Origin: Planctomycetota bacterium
Lineage (GTDB): Bacteria; Planctomycetota; Phycisphaerae; Sedimentisphaerales; Anaerobacaceae
Reading direction: 5' to 3'
Length of the DNA stretch: 56,707 bases
NCBI GenBank assembly: GCA_019456195.1
Contig: VRUK01000024.1
Location: 1-56,707, forward strand
This document shows, one piece after another, positions 24,471-33,075 of this stretch. The notes beneath the pieces were generated by a model. It was not told where the DNA came from, did no database searches, and worked only from the letters and a program-made list of their open reading frames with translations. Made by a program: the position numbers and the translations under genes. Numbering within the stretch: the stretch's first letter is position 1; each line of letters begins with the position of its first letter.

Positions 24471-25748
24471 ATGATAATTGAACGACAAAATAAAGATGGT
24501 TCCGTTGACAATAGTCAGGCCGGTGAGGCAGTCGGGGAGTTCTTTGCACAAAACGACTACACCGGCAAACGGATTCTGGTGATAATCCCCGACAATACCC
24601 GTTCAGGGCCTATTGGTGATGTATTTAAGCTGATTTACGATTGTCTGGAGCAAAAGGCAAAGGCAGTAGATTGTCTGGTAGCACTCGGAACACATCAGCC
24701 CCTTAGCGAAGAACAAATCTGTAAAAGACTTTGCATGACAGCAGAGCAGCGCAGCAGTAAATACGCATCGGTGAAGTTTTTCAATCATGAATGGGAAAAA
24801 GCTGAGACTTTTACTTCCATCGGGCGGATTTCCGCAGATGAAATCGAGCAAATAAGCGGGGGTTTGTTTCGCGAAGAAGTTGACATAGCCATTAACAAAA
24901 AGATATTAGAATACGACGAATTTTTTATATTAGGCCCCGTATTTCCTCATGAGGTTGTCGGCTTTTCCGGTGGGCATAAGTATATTTTCCCCGGAATTGC
25001 GGGCGATGATATTATTCATTTTTTCCACTGGCTGGGCGCGGTGGTAACAAATCCATTCATTAACGGCAACAAATGGACACCGACCCGGCAGGTTGTTGAA
25101 AAAGCCGCCTCTTTTTTAACAATGCCTCATAAGCTGTTCGCTATCGTAGCGCTCGAAGAGGAGCTTAAAGGAATCTTTATCGGGGAGACGGCCGAGGCAT
25201 GGGAAAAGGCAGCGGACTTGTCCGAGCAGGTGCACATCACATACAAAGACAAATCATACAACACGGTTCTCGGGCTTGCTCCGGAAATGTATGACGATAT
25301 CTGGACGGCAGGCAAGGTAATGTACAAACTCGAACCGATACTCGCCGATGGGGCAACTCTGATTATCTACGCCCCGCATATTACGGAGATATCCTACACC
25401 CACGGCAAATGGTTAGATAAAATCGGCTATCATACCCGCGACTATTTTCTCAAACGCATGGAGCAGTTCAAAGGTGTACCGAGAGGAATTATCGCCCACT
25501 CGACACACGTCAAGGGTATAGGCACTTTTATCGACGGCGTCGAAAAACCGAGGGTCAACGTGATACTTGCCACAAGTATCGATAAAGAGCGGTGTGAGAA
25601 GGTAAATCTCGGCTATATGAATCCTGAAGATGTTAATATAGCCGACTACGAAAATAAAGAAGACCAGGGAATTCTGGTAGTGCAGCACGCCGGCGAAGTA
25701 CTGCACCGGCTGGCCAACGGATATATACCGACTATTTCTGACAATTAG
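24471..25748 (+). CDS. LarA-family (DUF2088) nickel-pincer racemase/epimerase-like protein
   Basis: The N-terminal domain has ILVIIPDNTRS and VALGTHQPLSEEQ, the GTHxPxxxxE pattern of LarA; EVVGFSGGHKYIFPGIAG matches the segment holding the lysine that binds the nickel-pincer nucleotide (SGGRK in LarA, here SGGHK). 425 residues is the usual length. LarA homologues racemise or epimerise 2-hydroxy acids, including sugar acids. Placement after sugar-acid dehydrogenases suggests an aldonate or uronate epimerase (inference). AGGAT lies before the ATG. LarB/C/E, needed to make the cofactor, are not in the window. Confidence 0.85.
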   Translation: MIIERQNKDGSVDNSQAGEAVGEFFAQNDYTGKRILVIIPDNTRSGPIGDVFKLIYDCLEQKAKAVDCLVALGTHQPLSEEQICKRLCMTAEQRSSKYASVKFFNHEWEKAETFTSIGRISADEIEQISGGLFREEVDIAINKKILEYDEFFILGPVFPHEVVGFSGGHKYIFPGIAGDDIIHFFHWLGAVVTNPFINGNKWTPTRQVVEKAASFLTMPHKLFAIVALEEELKGIFIGETAEAWEKAADLSEQVHITYKDKSYNTVLGLAPEMYDDIWTAGKVMYKLEPILADGATLIIYAPHITEISYTHGKWLDKIGYHTRDYFLKRMEQFKGVPRGIIAHSTHVKGIGTFIDGVEKPRVNVILATSIDKERCEKVNLGYMNPEDVNIADYENKEDQGILVVQHAGEVLHRLANGYIPTISDN

Positions 25749-25819
25749 TCCACGCCACAGTGGCACGGGATTATTGTAAGAAAGCCATTCGGCGGGGGAA
25801 ACGGCATCGCCAACAAATT

Positions 25820-26158
25820 TTATTTCAGTTTCTTGACAATACTCATATCAATATGAGTCAGATATTCCATTCTATTAGAAGGAGCCTCAATGAACCACTT
25901 TGACGGACACATTCTTTGCCCGTCAAAAAACATCCATTTCTGTTTTTGCTCATCATAATATGCTTTGGCCAATTTGTTATGGTTGACGGAGAAAGCAAGG
26001 TAGCACCGACACGTTTTGAGATGCCGTTTATGCCTTGAATCCGTCTGATAGTTGACTTTGTTCAGATCGACAAGACTGAGTTTTGGCATTATTAAGCCTA
26101 ATGCTTTTGTGGTAATCCTATTAAGATTGCCATCATCAAATATTTCAGTAATACTCAT
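25820..26158 (-). CDS. Hypothetical protein paired with the integrase
   Basis: Not recognised. 112 residues, mixed alpha/beta, basic, no membrane segment. It has a Cys pair (LKTCRCYLAF) and a Trp/Phe/Asp-rich stretch (QKWMFFDGQRMCPSKWF). Its ATG directly abuts the TAG stop of the tyrosine recombinase, so the two form one transcript and probably one mobile unit. AT-rich like the recombinase and unlike the surrounding metabolic genes. Confidence 0.6.
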   Translation of the reverse strand: MSITEIFDDGNLNRITTKALGLIMPKLSLVDLNKVNYQTDSRHKRHLKTCRCYLAFSVNHNKLAKAYYDEQKQKWMFFDGQRMCPSKWFIEAPSNRMEYLTHIDMSIVKKLK

Positions 26159-27085
26159 CTATAAATCCTCGCTAATAATATTTTTGTATCGCTGATAATG
26201 AGTGTATGTAGTAAGTGTTTTACGATGACGCAAAAGTTTTTGAGCAGTTTTTACATTCACTTTCATTCTGGCTAAACTCAAGGCATACGTAACACGTAAA
26301 TCCTCAAATCGTTTGTGCTCAACTTTTGCTTTTTTTAACAAAAGCCCGAAATCCCTTGTAAAGGATCGCCAAGGACAATTACAAGCCTCAAAAGAAATGT
26401 TTCCCTCTGCTTTCTTCTGAAGCATAAGTGAATAGTGTCGGGGTTTAAGGCAAATATAAGGCTGGCCTAAAGGAATGAGGCTAAGCAATTCCTCAATTTC
26501 TTTCTGGGGAGAAATTTTGAAGCATCCCCAATCAATAGTTCTTGGCAGTGGAACTGGTGTTCGCAAACAATTTTTATTTTCCCACTCCCAAGTTAAAAAG
26601 GAATCAACTTTCGGTGTAATTAGTATCTGTCCAGTGCCAAAATCAATATCATTTCTACACAAATTCAAAATTTCAGAACGACGCAAACCACAAAGAGCCA
26701 ATGTCATTATTGCTCTCCATCTTCCATCCGAGATTTCGAAAATGTGCAATAGCTCTCTCGGCTTAAAAATTACAAGGGGCCTTGGAGGTATTTGCTTAAC
26801 CTGAAAACTCATGAACGTATTACTTTTAAGATACCTGTGTTGAACTAACCATGAAAAAAAAGAAGACAGATTCCTTTTGTAAATTTCAGCAGTCCTTGCA
26901 GAAGTTTTCTCAGTCAATGTATAAATATATTCTTGGAGGGGCAATTCATTCTTAGAAGGTAATTGGCAATCACCCAATATTGACAAAAAATGTTTGAACG
27001 CTCTTTTTTTAATCGCGATTGAGTTAGCAGCAAGCTTTTGTGTAGAAATATATTCTTGAAATAGCATGGAAATCAATTTACCCAT
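26159..27085 (-). CDS. Tyrosine recombinase / site-specific integrase
   Basis: An N-terminal SAM-like core-binding domain (about 1-100), then a catalytic domain with Arg I in ALCGLRRSEIL, box II RFEDLRVTYALSLA (Arg present, the usual HxLR His replaced by Glu) and LLRHRKTLTTYTHYQRY with His and the nucleophile Tyr. 308 residues is normal. It sits as an AT-rich insertion between the LarA gene and gnd, with the 112-aa partner gene downstream. The loss of one box-II His may reduce activity; many functional members vary there. The 229-bp spacer on its 5' side (27086-27314) shows no gene. Confidence 0.85.
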   Translation of the reverse strand: MGKLISMLFQEYISTQKLAANSIAIKKRAFKHFLSILGDCQLPSKNELPLQEYIYTLTEKTSARTAEIYKRNLSSFFSWLVQHRYLKSNTFMSFQVKQIPPRPLVIFKPRELLHIFEISDGRWRAIMTLALCGLRRSEILNLCRNDIDFGTGQILITPKVDSFLTWEWENKNCLRTPVPLPRTIDWGCFKISPQKEIEELLSLIPLGQPYICLKPRHYSLMLQKKAEGNISFEACNCPWRSFTRDFGLLLKKAKVEHKRFEDLRVTYALSLARMKVNVKTAQKLLRHRKTLTTYTHYQRYKNIISEDL

Positions 27086-27314
27086 AAAAACATTTTATAA
27101 TAGAAACTTAAGAATGACAAGATGTTACAAGTCGTTTTCCACTATCTGTTTCAGTGAAATTGCATTTATCAACAAAATCTACCTCTTGATTTATGCGCCG
27201 TTTTAACATAACATAACCTTCCAGTTTTTAGCCGAAATTTATTAAATGTGATTAACAAGATAGTCCTGCTATCTGTTCTTAATATTACTTATAATTCGAA
27301 AGGATACTACAAAG

Positions 27315-28790
27315 ATGGCAAAAGCGGATTCGACAAACTCACCGCAGGCGGATATCGGCCTCATCGGTCTGGCGGTAATGGGTGAGAACTTAATCCTGAA
27401 TATGGAAAGCAAGGGCTTTACAGTGGCGTGCTTTAATCGTACGGTATCTAAAGTGGACAACTTTATTAACGGCCGTGCAAAGGGCAAGAATATCATCGGC
27501 TGTCATTCTGTCGAAGAGCTTACTAACAACTTAACAAAACCACGCAAGATCATGTTTTTGGTCAAAGCTGGCGCGGCGGTCGATTCATTTATTGATATGG
27601 TTCTGCCCCACCTTGAAGATGGTGACATTATCATCGACGGCGGTAATTCGCACTTTCCCGATACTATCCGACGAACAGAGTACGTTGAGAGTAAGGGCAA
27701 ACTCTATATCGGCACCGGCGTCTCGGGCGGCGAAGAAGGCGCACTGTTAGGCCCATCAATTATGCCGGGAGGTTCACCAGGAGCATGGGAGCATGTTAGC
27801 CCTATTTTTCAGGCGGTCTGCGCACAGACCGAAGACGGCGAACCCTGCTGCGAATGGGTTGGCGAGAATGGTGCCGGGCATTTCGTAAAAATGGTACACA
27901 ACGGTATAGAGTACGGCGATATGCAAATGATATGCGAGACCTACCAGATGATGAAAGAGGGCCTCGGATTGACCAATCAGGAAATGCACGAGTCTTTTAC
28001 CGAGTGGAATGAGGGTGAATTAGACTCATATCTTATCGAAATCACGCGGGATATTCTTGGCTATAAGGACGAAGACGGCAATGAGGTTATCGACCTTATC
28101 CTCGACACAGCCGGCCAGAAGGGGACAGGAAAATGGACCGCCATCGAAGCGTTGAATCTCGGTCAGCCCCTTACGCTCATCGGTGAGGCTGTCTTTGCCC
28201 GCTGTTTGTCGGCGCTGAAAGATGAGCGAGTTGCGGCCTCCAAAGTTCTCTCAGGTCCGAAGCAGAAATTCAGCGGCGATAAAAAGGCCTTCATCGGCGA
28301 CTTGCGCCAGGCCCTCTACGCTGCGAAAATCGTTAGTTATGCCCAGGGCTACCAGCTTATGCGCGCCGCGGCGGCAGAATATAACTGGAACCTAAACTAC
28401 GGCGGCATCGCCCTGATGTGGCGAGGCGGCTGCATAATCCGTTCGGTCTTCTTAGGTAAAATCAAAGAAGCCTTCGATAAGAATCCCGATTTGACCAACC
28501 TGCTGCTGGACCCGTTCTTTAAGGATGCCGTCGAAAAAGCACAGCCCGCCTGGCGAAACGTGGTCACCGCAGCGGTGCAGATGGGTATTCCGATACCGGC
28601 TACGAGTTCAGCCCTGGCCTTTTATGATGGTTACCGTCATGAGAGACTGCCGGCTAATCTTTTACAGGCCCAGCGTGATTATTTTGGAGCTCATACCTAT
28701 GAACGTGTTGATAAACCGCGAGGTGAGTTTTTCCACACTAACTGGACGGGACGAGGAGGAGAAACCGCAGCTTCAACATATACCGTATAA
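27315..28790 (+). CDS. gndA: 6-phosphogluconate dehydrogenase, decarboxylating
   Basis: Oxidises 6-phosphogluconate to ribulose 5-phosphate and CO2 with NADP. IGLIGLAVMGENLILNM is the cofactor fold with NRT after strand 2; IIDGGNSHFPDT, GVSGGEEGA, the catalytic Lys in GHFVKMVHNGIEYGDMQ, and the C-terminal TNWTGRGG all match the long (about 480 aa) family form. AAAGGA lies before the ATG. It is followed by a strong terminator-like hairpin. It connects the sugar-acid genes to the pentose phosphate pathway. Confidence 0.97.
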   Translation: MAKADSTNSPQADIGLIGLAVMGENLILNMESKGFTVACFNRTVSKVDNFINGRAKGKNIIGCHSVEELTNNLTKPRKIMFLVKAGAAVDSFIDMVLPHLEDGDIIIDGGNSHFPDTIRRTEYVESKGKLYIGTGVSGGEEGALLGPSIMPGGSPGAWEHVSPIFQAVCAQTEDGEPCCEWVGENGAGHFVKMVHNGIEYGDMQMICETYQMMKEGLGLTNQEMHESFTEWNEGELDSYLIEITRDILGYKDEDGNEVIDLILDTAGQKGTGKWTAIEALNLGQPLTLIGEAVFARCLSALKDERVAASKVLSGPKQKFSGDKKAFIGDLRQALYAAKIVSYAQGYQLMRAAAAEYNWNLNYGGIALMWRGGCIIRSVFLGKIKEAFDKNPDLTNLLLDPFFKDAVEKAQPAWRNVVTAAVQMGIPIPATSSALAFYDGYRHERLPANLLQAQRDYFGAHTYERVDKPRGEFFHTNWTGRGGETAASTYTV

Positions 28791-28836
28791 GTCAATAACT
28801 CAATGGAATACGGCTTTTATCTTCGTTGGTTTAGCC

Positions 28837-28899
28837 CCGGCTTAGGTCTAAGAGGCTATCTAAGTAGCAGAGTCTGTTGCTAAGCCGGCTGTTTTTTTT
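28837..28899 (+). terminator. Rho-independent terminator after gndA
   Basis: CCGGCTTAG (28837-28845) pairs with CTAAGCCGG (28880-28888), extended by AGCC/GGCT with a two-base bulge, then eight T (28892-28899). The 34-nt loop is long. The right half lies within the 3' end of the convergent gene at 28860-29177. Confidence 0.7.
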
Positions 28900-29177
28900 C
28901 TGAAGCAACTGAAATCTCCTGTTTTAAATGTTCCCTCCCCCAATTCCATCGTGATGATTTGTGACGGCAGCAAAGCCAAGAAATGGCTGCCCTTGGCAGC
29001 TTTGAAATCCCAGAAATAATAACAATCCAAGCCATCACCTTCAATTTGCCCTTTGCTATAATGCAAGGGGGCACATTGCCTAAGAAGGTTCTGAGGATTT
29101 TTCCTGCCGGAAAAGGTCGTTTTGATTCTTCTCTTCTGCTCAATACCCTGAATAAAAATGTCGTGGTCGCTATGCAC
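28860..29177 (-). CDS. Conserved hypothetical protein
   Basis: Not assigned. 105 residues; the central block (CAPLHYSKGQIEGDGLDCYY, then FWDFKAAKGSHFLALLPSQI) has the look of a small conserved alpha/beta fold, and I recall similar Planctomycetota proteins (unverified). GTG start at 29177 with GAGGGG 8 nt upstream. Its 3' end overlaps the gndA terminator hairpin on the other strand, so the two convergent transcripts share it. Confidence 0.55.
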   Translation of the reverse strand: MHSDHDIFIQGIEQKRRIKTTFSGRKNPQNLLRQCAPLHYSKGQIEGDGLDCYYFWDFKAAKGSHFLALLPSQIITMELGEGTFKTGDFSCFRKKTAGLATDSAT

Positions 29178-29201
29178 AGAAATTACCCCTCAAAAAGGCC
29201 A

Positions 29202-29238
29202 CCGAAGACACGGAAAGTCCATTTTTCCGTGCCCTCGG
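29202..29238. repeat. Stable hairpin in spacer
   Basis: CCGA-aga-CACGGAAA / TTTCCGTG-ccc-TCGG gives an 8-bp plus 4-bp stem with a 7-nt loop. It resembles 'CGAAGACACGGAA' spacer elements common in related genomes (recollection). The rest of the 377-bp spacer 29178-29554 is AT-rich and shows no gene. Confidence 0.4.
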
Positions 29239-29554
29239 CATGCTCCGCACCTATATTTCCAAATATCATCTATCTATAGAACACCATTGGCACTCAAACA
29301 TGCATTCTTTATAAATCTACCTTGACTATTATTAAGGCGTTTCTCGCAAAGTAAATGTTGATTAAAAAATGGAGAATTTTATTTATTTTTTTCCGAGGGA
29401 TTAAACATTGGTACAAAGCTCACTTTCGGCGAGAGAATAAAATCCCCCGCCTATACTCAATGTTGACCTTGCTGAGGGATTAGGGTATTATTTCAGATAA
29501 TGCCAAATTGGCCGGAATTATGAAGATAATCGGTTAATACGAAGGGAATATACT

Positions 29555-29788
29555 ATGTACAAAATCTTTATGCTAATCGCTATACCGGCGGTAATAATCG
29601 GATGGGTAGCATACTGGTTATGGGATCGGAAGATGGCTGAGGAAGAGAAAAAACAGCCCAAAAAAGTTTCACAGCGTCTTACAAAAACCAAGACAGAAAT
29701 CTCCGATTGGGCACAGAAAATGGCAAATTTTAAAAAACCTGATATTAAGAGACCACCAAACCAATATGAACAAAACAAACAAGAGTAG
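29555..29788 (+). CDS. Small membrane protein (77 aa)
   Basis: One N-terminal hydrophobic helix, KIFMLIAIPAVIIGWVAYWLW, then a highly charged, Lys/Glu/Gln-rich tail ending in a Pro/Asn/Gln-rich stretch. AAGGGA lies 8 nt before the ATG. It precedes uxaC by 39 nt on the same strand, so they may be co-transcribed. No function known; topology suggests a membrane anchor with a cytoplasmic tail. Confidence 0.6.
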   Translation: MYKIFMLIAIPAVIIGWVAYWLWDRKMAEEEKKQPKKVSQRLTKTKTEISDWAQKMANFKKPDIKRPPNQYEQNKQE

Positions 29789-29827
29789 TTAATATTCAGG
29801 AACCATTAAAAGATACGAGGATAACCA

Positions 29828-31243
29828 ATGGCCAAGCAATTTCTAGCAGAAGATTTCCTGTTGCAAACCGAAACCGCCAGGCATCTCTATCACGAATACG
29901 CAGAGAAGATGCCTGTCTATGACTATCACAGTCACCTGCCGGCCTACCAAATCGCCTCCGACCATCGTTTTGAAAACCTCACGCAGGCCTGGCTCTACGG
30001 CGACCATTACAAATGGCGGGCAATGAGGACCAATGGAATCGGGGAAAAATATATCACCGGCAACGCATCTGATTATGAAAAGTTTGAAAAATGGGCCCAA
30101 ACCGTCCCATACTGTATTCGGAATCCACTATATCACTGGACTGCTCTGGAGTTGAAAAACACCTTCGGCATAAAAGACAGGCTATTAGGCCCGGAGACCG
30201 CCAAGGAGATATATGAGACGTGCAGCGAGATGTTAAGAACGCCAGAATTCAGTGTGCGTAACATAATGCGTAAAGCCAATGTCAAGTTAGTTTGCACAAC
30301 CGAAGGGCCTCTCGATTCATTGGAGCATCATAAGAAACTCAGGGGTGTCCGTTTTGACATCAAAGTCCACACAGCCTTTCGGCCGGACAAGGCAATGGCC
30401 GTAGAGGACATTACAGCCATGAACGTATTTATCGACAAGCTTGAAGAAGTGTGTAATATGGAAATAACCAATTTTCATTCATATATTAAAGCAATCTGGA
30501 AACGCCACGCTTATTTCCATGAAAACGGATGTCGGCTTTCGGACCACGGCTTAGATACTGTTTATGCCGAGGATTACACTGAAAAAGAAATCGACAATAT
30601 CTTTTCCAGGATACGGACGGGCAAAGATTTAGATTTATCGCAGTGTCTCAAATTCAAATCAGCGATGATGGTTGAATTAGCTCTGATGGACTACGAGTCC
30701 GGTTGGGTACAGCAGCTTCACTTAGGGGCACTTAGAAACAACAGTACGCGAATGTTCAACACCTTAGGCCGGGACATAGGATGTGATTCTATGGGTGATT
30801 TGGAGATTGCCCGGCCGCTTTCAAAATTCCTCGATCGGCTGGACAAGGGCAACAAACTGCCCAAAACGATTCTCTACAACCTCAATCCTAAAGATAATGC
30901 ATTGTGTGCGACTATGGTCGGCAATTTTCAGGACGGCTCGGTACCGGGAAAAATTCAATACGGCTCAGCGTGGTGGTTCCTCGACCAAAAGGATGGAATG
31001 ACCGAGCAAATGAACGTGCTCTCGAATATGGGCCTGCTGAGCCGATTCGTCGGCATGTTGACCGATTCGCGAAGTTTCCTGTCCTTTCCAAGACACGAAT
31101 ATTTCCGTAGAATACTATGCAATATTCTCGGCAACGACGTCGAAACAGGCCTGCTGCCAGATGATTTGGAACTTCTTGGAAAAATAGTCGAGGATATCTG
31201 CTTCAATAACGCTAAAAACTATTTTCCGATGGAACTGGATTAA
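29828..31243 (+). CDS. uxaC: Glucuronate isomerase
   Basis: Converts D-glucuronate to D-fructuronate and galacturonate to tagaturonate. An amidohydrolase-fold protein of 471 residues: FLLQTETARHLYHEYAEKMPVYDYHSHLP carries the HxH metal motif, then CTTEGPLDSL, HLGALRNNS, and the C-terminal GMLTDSRSFLSFPRHEYFRR (D in TDSRS). All are family signatures. GAGGA lies before the ATG. It is the entry enzyme for the uronate pathway encoded at 18-25 kb. Confidence 0.97.
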   Translation: MAKQFLAEDFLLQTETARHLYHEYAEKMPVYDYHSHLPAYQIASDHRFENLTQAWLYGDHYKWRAMRTNGIGEKYITGNASDYEKFEKWAQTVPYCIRNPLYHWTALELKNTFGIKDRLLGPETAKEIYETCSEMLRTPEFSVRNIMRKANVKLVCTTEGPLDSLEHHKKLRGVRFDIKVHTAFRPDKAMAVEDITAMNVFIDKLEEVCNMEITNFHSYIKAIWKRHAYFHENGCRLSDHGLDTVYAEDYTEKEIDNIFSRIRTGKDLDLSQCLKFKSAMMVELALMDYESGWVQQLHLGALRNNSTRMFNTLGRDIGCDSMGDLEIARPLSKFLDRLDKGNKLPKTILYNLNPKDNALCATMVGNFQDGSVPGKIQYGSAWWFLDQKDGMTEQMNVLSNMGLLSRFVGMLTDSRSFLSFPRHEYFRRILCNILGNDVETGLLPDDLELLGKIVEDICFNNAKNYFPMELD

Positions 31244-31317
31244 ACTGTTGACAATTAGCTCTTGATAGTTTTTAATTCTTCGTTCTAATCTACTGAACAT
31301 ATATATAAATATGACAT

Positions 31318-31400
31318 GGGTCGGTGCCCGAGAGGCTAAAGGGGACGGGCTGTAAACCCGTTAGCGTAAGCTTACGCTGGTTCGAATCCAGCCCGGCCCA
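31318..31400 (+). tRNA. tRNA-Tyr (anticodon GTA)
   Basis: 83-nt class II tRNA. The acceptor GGGTCGG pairs with CCGGCCC (one G-T pair), the anticodon loop CTGTAAA gives GTA, the long variable arm is GCGTAAGC/TTACGC-like, and the T arm is CTGGTTCGAATCCAG. Discriminator A; CCA not encoded. The 3' part is also the 3' end of the integrase gene on the other strand, marking it as the insertion site of the element to its right. Confidence 0.95.
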
Positions 31401-32711
31401 CTGGCCTGCAATTCGCATAGAGTTGCAGGCCGATGTTTTTTTGTTGCAACCTCTTGTTTTCATCGGATGTTATATCAATGTCGCTTTCGCTTTCATTCAA
31501 CTCGGTGCAAGGTGAATCTGCTCCAGTATGCACCGGATCATGCACCTCTTTTTCTGCCGCATTCAGGATAGTCATTTTCGCCGCTTCTTTCATGTCAGCT
31601 TCGGTGATTTGTGCATAATGCATCATTGCAACTTCTGGACTGTTCCCAATCCACTCACACACAGCCTTAATGTTTCCCCTGGTCAACTTGAACAGTTCTG
31701 TTTCACGACTGCTGCGAAGATTCTGAAATGTTTTAGGCCATATCTCAAGACCTGCCCGCTTGATGATTTTATTCATCTGTGTCCGAAGATTGACAGCTTT
31801 GTCCCTGTAACGTGTTATACAATAAACATCTCCGGCTTTAGCTTCGTCGAATACATCCTGAAACAGTGGTTTCAGTTCCGGGAACATCGGCACAATACGA
31901 ATGCCGCCGTTGGCGTGATGTTCGGTTTTGCTGGCATGTACGGTAAATCTGTCATCTGCAAAGTCAATGTCGTCCCATTGCAAGCGTAGGACTTCACTGG
32001 GGCATCGCAGGCCCCCGTAACGGGCCAAACCGAAGATCAGCCGCCATATTGTGCATCTGGACAAGCCTCAAGGACTTTCTGGGCCATCTCAGGCGTTATA
32101 AAAAAGAAGCGGGTCTCATTAGGCCGGATAGTAACGGGTTGCCCCTTAAAAGGATTCTCAGTAATCAACCGCTTATCTATTGCAGCATTGAAAAACTGTC
32201 GGCTTATAGAGATATGCTTGCGTGCGGTGTTTTCTGACAGCCCCACTGTACCCAACAGGTATCCTTTGAACATTTTGGCATCATAGACGCTAATTTCATC
32301 CAGCTTTTCTGTCTTGAAGAAAGCCGACAATCGACGTGCAACATTTTCCAGTTTGCGTATAGTATCTGCTTTTGTTGTCTTGTCATTTTCACGCATCGAA
32401 ATATAATTCTCTGTCCATTGTTTGGCAGTATAGCGTTCTTTACCAATGCGGGGATCGGCAAGTTCCAGCTTTTCCAGTCTATCCCGCAGTGAATCAGGAA
32501 TGCCAGAAAGCCATTTTTGAGTTGTGGATGCAATAACCGCCCCTGTCTTTTTGCTGGCAATCAAGTTTTCGATATTCGTCCGGGCAGTGCCGGCTTCTTT
32601 TCTCGACACACGTCCTAAAGCAATTTTAGGACGATTGTAATTCTCACCCGGCGAAAGCTGAACATAAAATCGAATACCCGATGCTGTCTTCTGTTTTCCA
32701 ATACATGCCAT
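31372..32711 (-). pseudogene. Tyrosine integrase of the tRNA-Tyr element, frameshifted
   Basis: Two frames make one gene. 32711-32037 encodes the N-terminal part (SAM-like core-binding domain, up to EACPDAQ). A +2 shift at an ATAT near 32054 moves reading to 32064-31372, which starts WRLIFGLARYGGLRCPSEVL (Arg I) and continues to NLRSSRETEL (box II; RSSR-like with Arg) and WIGNSPEVAMMHYAQIT (catalytic Tyr). Removing one AT restores a chain of about 440 residues. The last codons (VGRAGFEPA) are antisense to the tRNA-Tyr T arm and acceptor. The start ATG overlaps the stop of the HTH gene (TAATG). Decay or a sequencing error. Confidence 0.8.
31403..31442 (+). terminator. Intrinsic terminator of tRNA-Tyr
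   Basis: GGCCTGCAA (31403-31411) pairs with TTGCAGGCC (31423-31431) over 9 bp with an 11-nt loop, followed by GATG and seven T. It starts 2 nt after the tRNA end and lies inside the antisense integrase reading frame. Confidence 0.8.
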
Positions 32712-32917
32712 TATTTTCGCCTCGCTTTCTTCTTAAGCTCATAGCCAAAATATGTCAACAATTTATCAGCGGTTTCTGCCATACATGAGCCGTTTCGCTC
32801 CATAATTCGATGCATTGCTGTTTCATCTATCCCGGTCGCTATGCAGATTTGTCGCCGGGATTCCGGGCTTTTCTCAACCTCACATCGAATTATTTCCATA
32901 ATGTGCATAATTAGCAT
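32711..32917 (-). CDS. Small HTH regulator (Cro/XRE-like)
   Basis: 68 residues. EIIRCEVEKSPESRRQICIA, TGIDETAMHRIMERNG and TADKLLTYFGYELKKK form a five-helix DNA-binding domain like XRE/Cro repressors. I start at 32917 with AAGGTG 8 nt upstream; a much longer frame upstream is spurious. Its stop overlaps the integrase start (TAATG). A role as repressor or integration regulator of the element is inferred. Confidence 0.65.
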   Translation of the reverse strand: MLIMHIMEIIRCEVEKSPESRRQICIATGIDETAMHRIMERNGSCMAETADKLLTYFGYELKKKARRK

Positions 32918-33002
32918 TTTACCCGCACCTTGACGTATGTCAAGTTTTATTATTAATTTTTTTGTATATTTGCCAATGGTCGTCTTGATTCTTTTAACTT
33001 TT

Positions 33003-33075
33003 AACCTGTATAAGCTGTATATCCTGTATATTCTCCGGGCGGAGGTTCTATTGGTTATACAGGATAAGCAGGTTC
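33003..33075. repeat. CCTGTATA repeats in both orientations
   Basis: AACCTGTATAAGCTGTATAT and CCTGTATATT on the plus strand, then GGTTATACAGGATAAGCAGG in inverted orientation, around a GC-rich centre (CTCCGGGCGGAG). It lies at the 3' end of the replication-protein gene. It could be an origin iteron set or a terminator region of the element. Confidence 0.3.

Noticed and set aside
25758..25780. TGGCACGGGATTATTG as a sigma-54 promoter
   Set aside because: The -12 GC element is missing and no gene follows in that direction at proper distance.
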